This document shows positions 26,148 to 37,206 of a DNA stretch of 64,000 nt, piece by piece. A program made the position numbers and the translations under genes. Numbering within the stretch: the first letter of the stretch is position 1; each line of letters opens with the position of its first letter. Source of the stretch: Bacteroidota bacterium (lineage in GTDB: Bacteria; Bacteroidota; Bacteroidia; B-17B0; Aurantibacillaceae); NCBI GenBank assembly GCA_020403265.1, contig JADBXZ010000014.1:62001-126000 (forward strand). Reading direction: 5' to 3'. The notes below the pieces were generated by a model that saw only the letters and a program-made list of their open reading frames with translations, did not search any database and was not told the origin of the DNA.

Positions 26148-27334
26148 ACCAGCGCGAATTGTTTTTAAGACATGTGGCTCAAACCAGCGAACTTCCATTA
26201 ATGGGCGTTGACATGAATATAGCTAATGCAAAAGGCGTTGTTTTAACAGATGTAAACGGCAAAAAATACATAGACTTAATCAGTGGTATTTCAGTAAGTA
26301 ATATTGGTCATTGTCATCCAAAGGTAGTTGATGCCATCAACCTACAATCTCAAAAATTCATGCACTTAATGGTTTATGGTGAGTTTAATCAAAGTCCGCA
26401 GGTAAACTACGCAACCACGTTATTACCTCATTTACCACCAACCTTAAATTGCATCTATTTTGCAACCGGAGGCAGTGAGAGTATTGAAGGTGCCATGAAA
26501 CTAGCTAAACGTGTTACCGGTAAAACGGATTTTGTTTCGTTTAAAAACTCTTATCACGGTTCTACACATGGGGCTTTAAGTTTAATGGGAGATGAGTATT
26601 TTAAAAACGCCTTTCGTCCTTTATTACCAAATACCAAACAATTAACTTATAATTCCATTGAAGAATTAAGCCAAATTGGACCAAATACTGCAGCTGTTGT
26701 GCTCGAATTAATTCAAGCTGAGAGTGGGGTAAAGCCTGCTAATGAGGTGTTTATTAATGAAGTTGCAAAAATTTGCAAACATCACGGGGCTTTATTAATT
26801 GTTGATGAAATACAAACCGGATTTGGCAGAACAGGTACATTGTTTGCTTTTGAACAATACGGAATTACACCTGATGTGTTATGTATTGCAAAAGGTATGG
26901 GTGGAGGTTTGCCAATAGGTGCATTTATCGCCGATAAAAAAATTATGAATTCATTAAGTCATGATCCGGTTTTAGGTCACATTAATACTTTTGGAGGCAA
27001 TGCAGTTTGCCTGGCAGCTGCGCAAGCCAATCTGGAAGTAATCCTGCAAGAGCGCTTATGGGAGTCGGCTAAAAAGATAGAGACCATTCTAACTCAACAT
27101 TTGCAACATTCAAAAATTAAGACCTTAAGTGTTAAAGGCGCTATGGCAGCTGTTGAGTTTGATAACCAAATTGTCAATTTTACGATTATTAGAAAATGTT
27201 TAGAGAGCGGCATCATTACCGATTGGTTTTTGTTTAATGACAGAGCATTAAGAATTTGCCCGCCACTTAACATTGATGAAAAAGAATTAATCGGAGCCCT
27301 TCAAAAAATTATTTCAATCCTAAACGAAGAATAG
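26144..27334 (+). CDS. Class III PLP-dependent aminotransferase (acetylornithine aminotransferase-like)
   Basis: 'FATGGSESIEGAMKLAKRVTGKTDFVSFKNSYHGSTHGALS', 'LIVDEIQTGFGRTGTLFAFEQYGITPDVLCIAKGMGGGLPIGAF'. Confidence 0.92.
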   Translation: MNQRELFLRHVAQTSELPLMGVDMNIANAKGVVLTDVNGKKYIDLISGISVSNIGHCHPKVVDAINLQSQKFMHLMVYGEFNQSPQVNYATTLLPHLPPTLNCIYFATGGSESIEGAMKLAKRVTGKTDFVSFKNSYHGSTHGALSLMGDEYFKNAFRPLLPNTKQLTYNSIEELSQIGPNTAAVVLELIQAESGVKPANEVFINEVAKICKHHGALLIVDEIQTGFGRTGTLFAFEQYGITPDVLCIAKGMGGGLPIGAFIADKKIMNSLSHDPVLGHINTFGGNAVCLAAAQANLEVILQERLWESAKKIETILTQHLQHSKIKTLSVKGAMAAVEFDNQIVNFTIIRKCLESGIITDWFLFNDRALRICPPLNIDEKELIGALQKIISILNEE

Positions 27335-27341
27335 CAAATCT

Positions 27342-28757
27342 ATTAAAGGCATTATTAAATATTTACCCATCATCTTTATAGAAGGTGCCACGGTTATGAC
27401 TGTTGAACTTTGCGGTGCAAGATTACTGTCCCCAATTTACGGAACAAGTTTATATGTTTGGAGCAGTGTAATGGCAATAACCTTAGCCGGCTTGGCAGCA
27501 GGTTATTTTCTTGGCGCTTTTTTCAGTCAAAAAAAAGACACTTCAAAGATTTTATTGAATGTATTATTTAGCGCTGGTATTTTCATTTCATTCATTCCTT
27601 TTTTGGCCTATTACATTGTACCACGTATTTCGTATTTCAATTTTAACCTGGCAGTACTATTAAGTTCCGGTATTTTGTTATTTATACCAATTGTAGCACT
27701 TGGCTGCACCTCGCCATTATTTATTAAACAGTTGGCTAGTGATACCGATGCCGGTAAATTCAGCGGTATGGTTTATGGCATCAGTACGGTTGGGGGTATT
27801 CTTTCCACCTTAATCTCCGGTTTTTATATCATCCCGGTATTTGGGTTTAATACAACCATCCTTACTTTTGGTATCATTTTAGTGCTGTCAAGTATAATCA
27901 CCTTCAAAAAAATAAATACCGGGTTGTTGTTGGTTTTTATAGTTACAAATTATTTGTCCTTTCAAATCAATCCAAAATCAAAAAGTAGTTTATTCAGAAA
28001 AGAAAGTTTAAATGGTACCATTGAGGTAACGGAAGAACGAACCGGTAATTCTGTTAGCCGTATTTTGTCTATCAATAACATTATTCAAACAGAGTATAAT
28101 TTAACCAACAAGGTTAGTAGCAGTAAATATCTAAAAATCATTGAGTCAGAAATACTGAAAGACAGCACGACGGGAAATGTGCTTATTTTAGGTTTAGGAG
28201 GTGGTGTATTATGTAATATGCTTGTTGAAAATGGTTTTAACGTAACCGGTGTAGAATTTGACGAAAGAATAATAAACTGTAGCAGAAACTATTTTAATTT
28301 AAACCCAAACGTTAAAGTGATAGAAGATGACGCTCGAAACTTTATCAATAATAACAAAGAAGTATATCAATATATTGTTTTTGATTTATTTAAATCTGAA
28401 GAATGTCCTGCACATACTGTAACCTTAGAAAGTTTTGAATTAGTTAAAAAACAATTAACTGCAAATGGTAAACTGTTTATCAATTGGCATGGTTATTATT
28501 CTGGTAAAGAAGGACTTGGAACGCTTACATTACTTAACACTTTAAGTGCCGCCGGTTTTGAAGTTAATTTAAAAAGTACAGATAAGTTACAAGCCCATAG
28601 TAATTTAGTATGGGTAGCAAAACCAAGCAAAAATGTATCAGTCATTTCTTCGCTTCCTATTAACTTTGATAATTACCAATTGCTTGAGAAACAAAACGCT
28701 TTAGCTAGTTTACAATGGCGAAAAAATTATTTGAACTATTATCAAGGAAAGAATTAG
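27342..28757 (+). CDS. Fused MFS/spermidine synthase-like membrane protein (possible non-ATG start)
   Basis: TM region 'GARLLSPIYGTSLYVWSSVMAITLAGLAAGYFLG' plus synthase-like 'VLILGLGGGVLCNMLVENGFNVTGVEFDERI'; frame is open upstream of the track's ATG (27396). Confidence 0.8.
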   Translation: MKGIIKYLPIIFIEGATVMTVELCGARLLSPIYGTSLYVWSSVMAITLAGLAAGYFLGAFFSQKKDTSKILLNVLFSAGIFISFIPFLAYYIVPRISYFNFNLAVLLSSGILLFIPIVALGCTSPLFIKQLASDTDAGKFSGMVYGISTVGGILSTLISGFYIIPVFGFNTTILTFGIILVLSSIITFKKINTGLLLVFIVTNYLSFQINPKSKSSLFRKESLNGTIEVTEERTGNSVSRILSINNIIQTEYNLTNKVSSSKYLKIIESEILKDSTTGNVLILGLGGGVLCNMLVENGFNVTGVEFDERIINCSRNYFNLNPNVKVIEDDARNFINNNKEVYQYIVFDLFKSEECPAHTVTLESFELVKKQLTANGKLFINWHGYYSGKEGLGTLTLLNTLSAAGFEVNLKSTDKLQAHSNLVWVAKPSKNVSVISSLPINFDNYQLLEKQNALASLQWRKNYLNYYQGKN

Positions 28758-30697
28758 TTGGCACCAAAGCTAACTGCTATAATCTGAATTTTACGCTCCA
28801 TGGCAGCAAATGGACTGTAAACGCTGTTTCGTTTATCCTTTAAATCATCACTTACTAAACTGGCTTCCAATTCTCCAATATCAACATCTTCAAAAATAAT
28901 TTTACCTTCGCCCGGAGTAGTATTGTTAATATATTTCTTAAACCAACCCTGCTTGTATTCGGTAAAGTAATTTCTTAAACTGCTAATACGTCTTTTAGCA
29001 AGATTAACATTATAGTCGGTACTGGCTAGGGGGCTGCAGTATCCTTTCATGGTTATTTTAACTATTTCATTCTTTAATAATACTTGCTCAAGTAGTTTGC
29101 TAAACTTTATTAAATCATTCATTCCGGCATCAACACTATCGGTAAAAAAATCTGTTAAACTTTCAAGAGCTTTTTCTTTTAATGGCTCTGTTAAACCTGC
29201 CGGATAATATTTTTCATAATCAGGCACCAATTTTTTATAATCAATATAAGTTGATTCATAATTTCTTTTAGTTTCAATGTTTTTTGTTTTTGGGTCAGGT
29301 TCATCGTTATGAAAATACAATGTGAGTGGAACCAATAGTTTTAATTGTTGTTTATTTTCCTGCAATGTATCAACAGCTTTCGGAGGCAAAGTCAATGGTT
29401 CTATATCAAATCGGTAAATATCATTACAACAGTTTAATTTATGTTCAAAAAAAGACCCAACACGGTTACTACTTAAATAAGCTCTGTTTTTTGCTTTATT
29501 AACAGAGTAGTAAATATCATTATAACTGCTGTTAATGGGGTAACCGGCATTTTCAGGTTCCAGAAATAAGCTGTCTTTATAAATAGACTTAAAGATATCA
29601 AATCCGCCAAGTCCCTTATGATAAGTACTACTAAAAAAAAGTTGATTTCGTTCGGTAATGAACCAAGGTGTAATCTCATCATCTGGTGTATTTACGTTTT
29701 TTCCAGCATTAACCGGTTCCGAAAAAGTGCCATCTGAATTTACGTAACTATACCAAATATCCAAATTGCCTTGTCCGCCTGGGCGGTTACTTGCAAAAAA
29801 CAAAACAGTTTTATTGTTTATTTTACCAAAACTGGGCTGGGTGGTATTATAGCCTTTGAGGTTAATAGGAGGAGGTAATGACGCAAGCTCTTTCCATTTG
29901 CCATTTAATTGATCAGAATAATAAATCTCGCAGGTGAACTCACTTGCATTTTTGGCTTTACAGCGTGAAACAATCATTCGCTGATAATCCTCTGTAAAAC
30001 AAGTATTAGCATTATGCAAATAGGTTGAATTAATTGATGTATCAAGTAGTGTTGGCTTTTGCCATTTGGTGTTTTTAATGTCACTTTGATATATTTTATT
30101 GAATGCAACTTCATTAGGATCTCTTTTATTTTTTATTCTTAACGAAGAAAAATAGAGTGTGCTGTCCATTTCAAAAGCAGCATATTCACTAACTTTACTA
30201 TTGATATTGGTATCAAGGTGCTCAGGCTTTGGAATTACAGGCAATTTTATAGCTTGCGGAGCCCAGTTGCATGCCTCGATTTCGATGTTGCATTTTTTCA
30301 GGTAATAATCTAAATTGAAATTATATTTCTTTTTTTTGGTTTTACTGAATTTAGTAAACTGCTTTTTTGCATCCTTATAGTTTCCCTTCTGTTTGTAAAG
30401 TTGCCCTAACCAATAATAGCACAGCGGGTACTTGTTTTTTTCATCATTGGTTAAAACTTTGGTATATAAGCGAATAGCTAAATCATTATCGAAATTTAAT
30501 CGACTTGCCTCTGCGAATTGGTATTGTAATCTTATATCGCTGCTATCATGACTATAAACACGACTATAATATTGGGCAGCTCCAAACCAATCTTTTTCGG
30601 CAAAGGCCAAATCACCATAAATTCTTAATTTTCGATCGCTTTGCGCAGAAACGAAATTGAACAAAATACAAACTAAATATGGCGTTAATTTCTTCAA
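28754..30697 (-). CDS. TPR-PD40-OmpA family protein (PorE-like)
   Basis: N-terminal TPR-like, 'LFFASNRPGGQGNLDIWYS', 'LFFSSTYHKGLGGFDIFKS', OmpA-like 'TMKGYCSPLASTDYNVNLAKRRISSLRNYF'. Confidence 0.85.
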   Translation of the reverse strand: MKKLTPYLVCILFNFVSAQSDRKLRIYGDLAFAEKDWFGAAQYYSRVYSHDSSDIRLQYQFAEASRLNFDNDLAIRLYTKVLTNDEKNKYPLCYYWLGQLYKQKGNYKDAKKQFTKFSKTKKKKYNFNLDYYLKKCNIEIEACNWAPQAIKLPVIPKPEHLDTNINSKVSEYAAFEMDSTLYFSSLRIKNKRDPNEVAFNKIYQSDIKNTKWQKPTLLDTSINSTYLHNANTCFTEDYQRMIVSRCKAKNASEFTCEIYYSDQLNGKWKELASLPPPINLKGYNTTQPSFGKINNKTVLFFASNRPGGQGNLDIWYSYVNSDGTFSEPVNAGKNVNTPDDEITPWFITERNQLFFSSTYHKGLGGFDIFKSIYKDSLFLEPENAGYPINSSYNDIYYSVNKAKNRAYLSSNRVGSFFEHKLNCCNDIYRFDIEPLTLPPKAVDTLQENKQQLKLLVPLTLYFHNDEPDPKTKNIETKRNYESTYIDYKKLVPDYEKYYPAGLTEPLKEKALESLTDFFTDSVDAGMNDLIKFSKLLEQVLLKNEIVKITMKGYCSPLASTDYNVNLAKRRISSLRNYFTEYKQGWFKKYINNTTPGEGKIIFEDVDIGELEASLVSDDLKDKRNSVYSPFAAMERKIQIIAVSFGAN

Positions 30698-30706
30698 ATA
30701 GTTAAG

Positions 30707-31708
30707 CTACATAAAAACTGGGCAAGCACGCTTTTTTGCTGTGTAGCCTCGTTTTGTTTTAATTATGTAATTAATATAAATTTCAAATGCACCTCGTCGA
30801 TTAGTTGCAGCAATGAATTTACTTGTGTTTATATCATAAGCAATACCACTTTGCATGGTTTTAAAGTGATAACCTGCTCTTAGTATAAAAGCATCTCTGG
30901 CTCTTAAACTTAAACCACCTAATACCGCTTGATTTAAATCTTTATTAAAATAATATTTTAAAGAAGCATGGGGTAAAACCTCGTAATATTTTCCCTGCGT
31001 ATTAATAAGCGCTTCAGCTATCAGATCTGTTTTTATACCAATTGGGGTTGTGTAACTAAGATAATTGCTGAACTTAAAATCTAGTTTACTTAAACGATTA
31101 CCTTGGTATGTAATTACAGGATTGGTGAGGTGATGCAGTCCTAATCCATACATGAATTTGTGTTTTGAATTAAGAATATATTGGAGTCCGGCTCCTACAT
31201 TGAAGTCGGCAAAGGTGTAATACGTGTAGTTAAATCGTTCGCCGGTAGCCAAATTTTTATTGTAATTAGCACCGTCAAACTGATTGTCAAAGGTCATTTT
31301 GGTGTAATCAAATCCAACCTGACAAATGCCAAAATTAAGCCCGGTTGACAGTAGGAGAGAACTATCCTGTTTAAGGGGAACAATGTAAGCAGCACTAAAG
31401 TAAAATTGATTGGTACCATAATTGGCATCACCCGCCTTATCGTTGTTAAAAGTAAAACCAACACCAACCATGTCTCGTTTTTCAGCGAAAGGTTTAATAC
31501 GCATTTCGCCACCCATACTAAAGGTAGAATAAGGTACGGGTACGCTGAGCCATTGGCTCCTGTAAATTGCGTTTACACGGTAATCACCATTAAAAAAGCC
31601 TGTAAATGCGGGCGATTGATTTAATAAACTACCATTAAATTGAGAAAAATGTATATCCTGAGCATTCAGAAAAGTGATGCAGCAGAGGGCCAATAAATAT
31701 TTAAGCAA
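30707..31708 (-). CDS. PorP/SprF family type IX secretion membrane protein
   Basis: 'AQDIHFSQFNGSLLNQSPAFTGFFNGDYRVNAIYRSQW'. Confidence 0.93.
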   Translation of the reverse strand: MLKYLLALCCITFLNAQDIHFSQFNGSLLNQSPAFTGFFNGDYRVNAIYRSQWLSVPVPYSTFSMGGEMRIKPFAEKRDMVGVGFTFNNDKAGDANYGTNQFYFSAAYIVPLKQDSSLLLSTGLNFGICQVGFDYTKMTFDNQFDGANYNKNLATGERFNYTYYTFADFNVGAGLQYILNSKHKFMYGLGLHHLTNPVITYQGNRLSKLDFKFSNYLSYTTPIGIKTDLIAEALINTQGKYYEVLPHASLKYYFNKDLNQAVLGGLSLRARDAFILRAGYHFKTMQSGIAYDINTSKFIAATNRRGAFEIYINYIIKTKRGYTAKKRACPVFM

Positions 31709-31779
31709 ATTTGGAATAGACTAAAAATACAAATAAAAAGAATGTTAATAACTAAAATAATTTAATTTATAAACGGTTA

Positions 31780-31808
31780 TTTGTAAATTCCAAATAATTT
31801 TATCTTTG
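31780..31808 (+). promoter_or_regulatory. Bacteroidota-type promoter (TTTG-N17-TATCTTTG)
   Basis: TTTG 31780-31783 and TATCTTTG 31801-31808, just upstream of a small lipoprotein ORF. Confidence 0.7.
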
Positions 31809-31829
31809 TGATTATTAATAAACATCATC

Positions 31830-31955
31830 ATGAAAAAAGTAATTAGTCTTTCAATTTTAGCTCTAGTAATTTCTATTTCATTAAATAGTTGTAAGAGTCA
31901 CGAAAAATGTCCTGCATATAACAAAGTGGAAACTAAGAAAGCAGAGAAACTTTAA
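31830..31955 (+). CDS. 41-aa small lipoprotein (not in the supplied track)
   Basis: ATG...TAA: MKKVISLSILALVISISLNSCKSHEKCPAYNKVETKKAEKL; lipobox-like cysteine and consensus promoter 22 bp upstream. Confidence 0.65.
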   Translation: MKKVISLSILALVISISLNSCKSHEKCPAYNKVETKKAEKL

Positions 31956-32065
31956 TTTAAAAGCGTAACAATGTTTACTATTTTAAATAACCTTTTCTAT
32001 TTAACATAATGTTAATTATGTGTTTTTGAAGGGCCGAGAAAAACAACTAATTTTACAAACCCTAC

Positions 32066-32764
32066 ATGCCTCTTAAGCCGTTAATATTACTTGTTGAAGA
32101 CGAAATTTCTTTAGCATCTACGCTAGCTTTAAACCTTGAATTGGAAGGATTTCAAATAATCCAAGCTAATACCGGTAACAAAGCAATAGACCTCTTTCAT
32201 CAAAACAAATCCAAAATCAATTTGGTGTTTCTTGATATCATGCTACCGGATGTTAATGGTTATACATTATGTAAATTGTTCAAAGAAATAAAACCAGATT
32301 TACCAATCATATTTATAACTGCAAGAAATCAAACAATTGATAAAATCGAAGGACTGAAATTAGGTGCAGACGATTACATTACAAAACCTTTTGAACTAGA
32401 AGAAGTTTTATTACGGACTAAAAATTTACTTAAACGAACTCAACCATCAGATTCAGAAATCTTTAAGTTTGGCAGTAATACCATTAATTTTGATTCATTT
32501 GAGGTAAACACATTTAATGGTGAAACTTTTAAATTAACAAAACGAGAAATTGGTTTGTTGAAAATTTTAACTAATAGAGTTAACAAAGTTCTTTCGCGGG
32601 ATGAAATTATTGAAGAGTTGTGGCATGAAAACGAAAACCCGTCAGGAAGAACAATTGATAACTACATTGTTAATTTCAGAAAAATGTTTGAAAAAAATCC
32701 TAAGGAACCGATTTACTTTCTATCTATTAGAGGTGTTGGTTATAAATTTGAGATTCCAAATTAA
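32066..32764 (+). CDS. OmpR/PhoB-type response regulator
   Basis: Receiver 'ILLVEDEISLASTLALNLE...VFLDIMLPDVNGYTLC...ADDYITKPFELEEVLLR' plus winged helix 'RTIDNYIVNFRKMFE...FLSIRGVGYKF'. Confidence 0.95.
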   Translation: MPLKPLILLVEDEISLASTLALNLELEGFQIIQANTGNKAIDLFHQNKSKINLVFLDIMLPDVNGYTLCKLFKEIKPDLPIIFITARNQTIDKIEGLKLGADDYITKPFELEEVLLRTKNLLKRTQPSDSEIFKFGSNTINFDSFEVNTFNGETFKLTKREIGLLKILTNRVNKVLSRDEIIEELWHENENPSGRTIDNYIVNFRKMFEKNPKEPIYFLSIRGVGYKFEIPN

Positions 32765-33759
32765 TCTTTATTGATTGATAAGCCTCCAAAGTCGTATTTC
32801 AATTTTACAATTCTCATGCTTTTATTGATTGGATCTCTTTCTACAAATGAATTTAACAAGCCGTTATTTTTATCTGAAACATAACTTATCTCTTTAATTA
32901 ATACATCATTTTTAAATTGCTTTTCAGTAAATAGTTCATTCAATGCATCGTATTCAAACTCAACTTTTCTTTTAAAATTAGTGTTAGCATTCCCAAAATA
33001 CTCTGCCGATATAAGTCTATTTCCCGTGTAACTAAATTTTTGCTCTTGAACAATCCAGCTAGCGGCAACATAATTCTCATATATTTTGATGATGTTACCT
33101 AAACTGTCTTTGTAAATGAAATTTTCTTTATAAGGACGTTTTTCACTATTAAAATAAACACATTTAGTTTGTTTTTGACTGTAATTAAAGAATTGCATAC
33201 TATCTGTGCTTAATAAAACCTGATTACCTAAAATGAAAAGTTGTTTATCTGTGCTATTATTGGTTTCTTTAAACCGCATTTCTTTTATCATATTCGCCTT
33301 ATCATCGTATTGAAAATATCTACTTTCATAATAGTTTAAGCCATCATGGTAACGTTTTAAAGCCAATAAATTGTTTTTATAAATGTAAGTTGTGCTGATT
33401 GTGTCATAAATGTAATCTATGTAAGTTCTAAATGAAATCTGCTTTTTTCTGCCTTTTTGGGTAACTAAAGGGATATTTCGTTCTATTGATTTGACAATGG
33501 TTGTATAGTAGTAACGCAATAAACTGCCATTGGTATCAAATTCATAGGTTTCAATTAGATTCTTGTCAACAACGGTCTCAAAATCTTTTTTATCTACAAT
33601 TTCAAATGTTATTTTTTTTATTCCCCGCTTTTTGATTACCTCACTATTAAACTGGTGCTGTTTTTCAAAAGCTGTTTTGTATGTGGGCAACAATACCTGT
33701 GATATCAAGTCGTTGGCAACAAAACAAATTAAAACTGATACTATAAATTTAATTTTCAA
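32761..33759 (-). CDS. Hypothetical secreted protein
   Basis: Signal peptide; 332 aa; no family recognised. Confidence 0.65.
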   Translation of the reverse strand: MKIKFIVSVLICFVANDLISQVLLPTYKTAFEKQHQFNSEVIKKRGIKKITFEIVDKKDFETVVDKNLIETYEFDTNGSLLRYYYTTIVKSIERNIPLVTQKGRKKQISFRTYIDYIYDTISTTYIYKNNLLALKRYHDGLNYYESRYFQYDDKANMIKEMRFKETNNSTDKQLFILGNQVLLSTDSMQFFNYSQKQTKCVYFNSEKRPYKENFIYKDSLGNIIKIYENYVAASWIVQEQKFSYTGNRLISAEYFGNANTNFKRKVEFEYDALNELFTEKQFKNDVLIKEISYVSDKNNGLLNSFVERDPINKSMRIVKLKYDFGGLSINKD

Positions 33760-35797
33760 AATAAACGATAGCCTCTTTAACGGAACTTACCGGCAAAAAA
33801 CAATGATTGTTTTTACAAACATAAACTAATGTTTGATTGTTTACAAACCTATTCTTAAGCGCAGGTAATTCACCTTCCTTTTGGCTAACTACTAAAATCG
33901 TATAAGTTGGACAATGTTTATATAGCTCCAATAAAATTGTATTAACATTGTTACCAACAATTACTACTTCAAATTTAGGACAAGAAATTTTATGCGCCAA
34001 CATTGCCCAATTGGTATATCCAGCTGCATAATTCTTAAATCCTGATAGTCCGGAACTCAGCATTTTCAAAGCTTTTTTTATGTAATTATCATCATCAAAA
34101 TATTGTCCAAGTGCATATAGATTAACTGCCATTTGTGAATTCGCAGCTGGAATCACATTATCACTCACCTCAGTTGTTTGAACAATTAAATTATGTTCTT
34201 GAGAATAATAAAGTAAATCACTGTTCGGATTAGAAAATTTTTCTAATACATAATCTGCTAACTTTTTTGATTTTATTATATAATTTTCATCTTGACTAAT
34301 CAAATAACATTTTAATAGCGCATCAATTGTGAATGCGTAATCATCTAAAAAACCAACAATTTTGCTTGAACTATTTTTGTAAATCCGCTTAAGTAAACCC
34401 TTATCGTTCAGTAAATTATTTAAAATGAATTGCATGTTGGCTAATGCTATTGTTTTATAACTCTCGTCTCCAAAAGTTAAATACCCATCACAAAAGGCAC
34501 TGCAAGCCAAAGCATTCCATGCACAAATAGTTTTATCATCCAAGCCAGGCTTAATTCGTTTTTGTTGTTCTTTTTTTAACTTCTCAATGCATGTATTAAT
34601 TTTGTTTTCAAGTTCCTGTATTGTCAAATTGTATTTAATTAAAAGATTAGAACAGTCTTCTTTACGCATTAAAATGTACTTTTCATCTTCCCAATAACCA
34701 ACTTCATTTAACTGAAAGTAATCTATAAACAAATCAGCGTTTTCGGTTAAGTGGTATTTTATTTCGTTCAATTCCCAAACATAATACTTACCCTCCTCGC
34801 CATCGCTATCTGCATCCAGTGCACTATAAAAGTAACCGTCCCTGTACCATTCCTGTTTAATAAAATCAAGCGTTTTAATAGCGGTTTTTTTATATAGCTC
34901 ATTATTGGTTTTAACAAATGCCTGACAATACAAACTTGCCAGTTGGGCATTATCGTACAACATTTTTTCAAAATGCGGAACCTTCCAAACTAAATCTACA
35001 CTGTATCTTGCAAAACCACCGTTAATATGATCAAAAATTCCACCATTGGCCATTTTTGTAAGCGTCAGTTCAGAGTGTTGCATGATGTTTTTATCAACTT
35101 TTTCGTAACCATAATTTAATAAGTACATATAATTGTTTGGAAGTGGAAACTTTGGGGCATGATTTGGGCCTCCATTTTCATTATCAAATCTTAATTGCCA
35201 CTTTGCAATACCTGTTTCCAAAATTTCTTGAAATTGAACGCTCTCCTCCTTCTGTGATTGTGAGTTAATTAACTCAGCCTGCTTTAGTCCATTCGTTAAA
35301 TTTTGAGCATACTCTTCAACCTTTGCAGGATCATTGTTAAATAATTCAGATAAATTTTTAAGAACGTTAATCCATTGTTGCTTATTAAAATAAGTACCTC
35401 CATAAATTGGTTCGCCACTTGGAAGGGTAAAACAATTTAAAGGCCATCCCCCCTGCCCTGTCATAATTTGTACTGCTTGCATGTAAAGCATGTCTACATC
35501 AGTTCTCTCTTCCCGATCAACCTTAATATTTATGAAGTACTTGTTCATTAGCTCTGCTACAGCTTGATCTTCGAAACTCTCATGCTCCATTACGTGACAC
35601 CAATGGCAGGCACTGTAACCAACACTAACTAAAACCAGTTTGTTTTCATACTTGGCTTTTTCAAAGGCTGAATTGCCAAATGGCAACCAATTAACCGGAT
35701 TATAAGCATGTTGTAATAAGTAAGGGCTGCTTTCGTTTATAAGTTGGTTGGGAATTTTAGAATGATTTGGCATGCTTAAAGTTACCGCCTTAAACAA
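33749..35797 (-). CDS. YyaL/DUF255 thioredoxin-domain protein
   Basis: '[21 protein letters not shown]'-type start ([25 protein letters not shown]), '[28 protein letters not shown]', '[11 protein letters not shown]'. Confidence 0.95.
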   Translation of the reverse strand: MFKAVTLSMPNHSKIPNQLINESSPYLLQHAYNPVNWLPFGNSAFEKAKYENKLVLVSVGYSACHWCHVMEHESFEDQAVAELMNKYFINIKVDREERTDVDMLYMQAVQIMTGQGGWPLNCFTLPSGEPIYGGTYFNKQQWINVLKNLSELFNNDPAKVEEYAQNLTNGLKQAELINSQSQKEESVQFQEILETGIAKWQLRFDNENGGPNHAPKFPLPNNYMYLLNYGYEKVDKNIMQHSELTLTKMANGGIFDHINGGFARYSVDLVWKVPHFEKMLYDNAQLASLYCQAFVKTNNELYKKTAIKTLDFIKQEWYRDGYFYSALDADSDGEEGKYYVWELNEIKYHLTENADLFIDYFQLNEVGYWEDEKYILMRKEDCSNLLIKYNLTIQELENKINTCIEKLKKEQQKRIKPGLDDKTICAWNALACSAFCDGYLTFGDESYKTIALANMQFILNNLLNDKGLLKRIYKNSSSKIVGFLDDYAFTIDALLKCYLISQDENYIIKSKKLADYVLEKFSNPNSDLLYYSQEHNLIVQTTEVSDNVIPAANSQMAVNLYALGQYFDDDNYIKKALKMLSSGLSGFKNYAAGYTNWAMLAHKISCPKFEVVIVGNNVNTILLELYKHCPTYTILVVSQKEGELPALKNRFVNNQTLVYVCKNNHCFLPVSSVKEAIVYFEN

Positions 35798-35859
35798 AGA
35801 CTAAACAAATATTTATTAGTAAATTTGAGAAACTTTATAACAACGAATTTTAAAACCCT

Positions 35860-37203
35860 ATGAGGCGTATTTATTGGATTATTGGAACAGGCATTACATT
35901 AATTATTATTTTCATATTAGTTAGTAAATTAAAAGGTAATAAGCCTACAGAGGTCTATACAGAAACAGTTACAAAACGAACGATAATAGAAGTTGTTTCT
36001 GCTACGGGTAAAATTCAACCTGAAACAGAGCTAAAAATCAGTAGCGATGTGAGCGGTGAAATAACAGAAATGTATGTGAAAGAAGGTGATCAGGTTAAAA
36101 AAGGTGATTTACTTTGCAGAATTAAGCCTGATTTGTACATGAGTGCTATTGATAGAGTGAGTGCAACGGTTAATACTACCAAAGCAAATTTACAAACTGC
36201 AAAAGCACAATTAGAACAAGCGAAAGCCAATTTAGCAAGCAGCCTGGCGGCCTATAACCGAAGTGAAAAACTATTTAATCAAAATGCCATTTCGCAACAA
36301 GAGTTTGAAACAAGTAAGGCTGCATATGAAGGAGCAAAAGCAAACGTAGCCGCATTAGAAGCCGGCGTAAATGCCAGTAATTATACTATAGAAAGTTCGC
36401 AGGCATCCTTAAGAGAGGCAAATACGAATTTAGAAAAAACTTATATATACTCTCCTGTTGATGCAACTGTAAGTAAACTTTCATCTAAAAAAGGCGAAAG
36501 GGTTGTTGGTGTAAGTGGCATGACAGGTACCGAAATTCTTCGTCTTGCCAATTTAAATGAAATGGAAGTGAGTGTTGAGGTAAACGAAAACGATATCATT
36601 AAAGTGCATAATCAAGATACCGCTATTATTGAAGTGGATGCCTACATGGACAAAAAATTTAAGGGCATAGTTACAGAAATTGCGAATTCATCAAATAGTA
36701 ATGGTATTTCAGTAGATCAAGTAACCAATTTTACAGTTAAAATTAGATTACTCCGCGAATCCTATGCCTTTTTAATAAATGAAAAAAACCAAGTACCGTT
36801 TAGACCCGGAATGAGTGCAAGCGTGGATATTCAAACCAGAAGAGCCGTTAATGTGCTTTCTATTCCCATCCAAGCAGTTACAACCAGAAACAAAGACAGT
36901 TTAAAAACAAATAACGAATTTGACCGACCGGAAGTTAAAGTTAGTAATGATCAAGAAACAAAATTAAAAAGCAGTGAGGATGATTTAAAAGAGATTGTTT
37001 TTATTGTTGAGAACTCAATTATTAAGCAAACAATAGTTACAACAGGCATACAAGACAATGACTACATAGAAATTGTATCGGGACTAAAACCTTCTCAAAT
37101 TTTAGTTTGTGGGCCATACAAAGCAATCAGTAAAACTTTAAAAGATTTACAAAAAGTAAATGTTGTTAAAAAAGAGGATCTATACAAGGAGGAAGAACAG
37201 TAA
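35860..37203 (+). CDS. Efflux RND/MacA-type periplasmic adaptor subunit
   Basis: TM anchor, 'VVSATGKIQPETELKISSDVSGEITEMYVKEGDQVKKGDLLCRI', coiled coil, 'FRPGMSASVDI'. Confidence 0.88.
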   Translation: MRRIYWIIGTGITLIIIFILVSKLKGNKPTEVYTETVTKRTIIEVVSATGKIQPETELKISSDVSGEITEMYVKEGDQVKKGDLLCRIKPDLYMSAIDRVSATVNTTKANLQTAKAQLEQAKANLASSLAAYNRSEKLFNQNAISQQEFETSKAAYEGAKANVAALEAGVNASNYTIESSQASLREANTNLEKTYIYSPVDATVSKLSSKKGERVVGVSGMTGTEILRLANLNEMEVSVEVNENDIIKVHNQDTAIIEVDAYMDKKFKGIVTEIANSSNSNGISVDQVTNFTVKIRLLRESYAFLINEKNQVPFRPGMSASVDIQTRRAVNVLSIPIQAVTTRNKDSLKTNNEFDRPEVKVSNDQETKLKSSEDDLKEIVFIVENSIIKQTIVTTGIQDNDYIEIVSGLKPSQILVCGPYKAISKTLKDLQKVNVVKKEDLYKEEEQ

Positions 37204-37206
37204 TTA

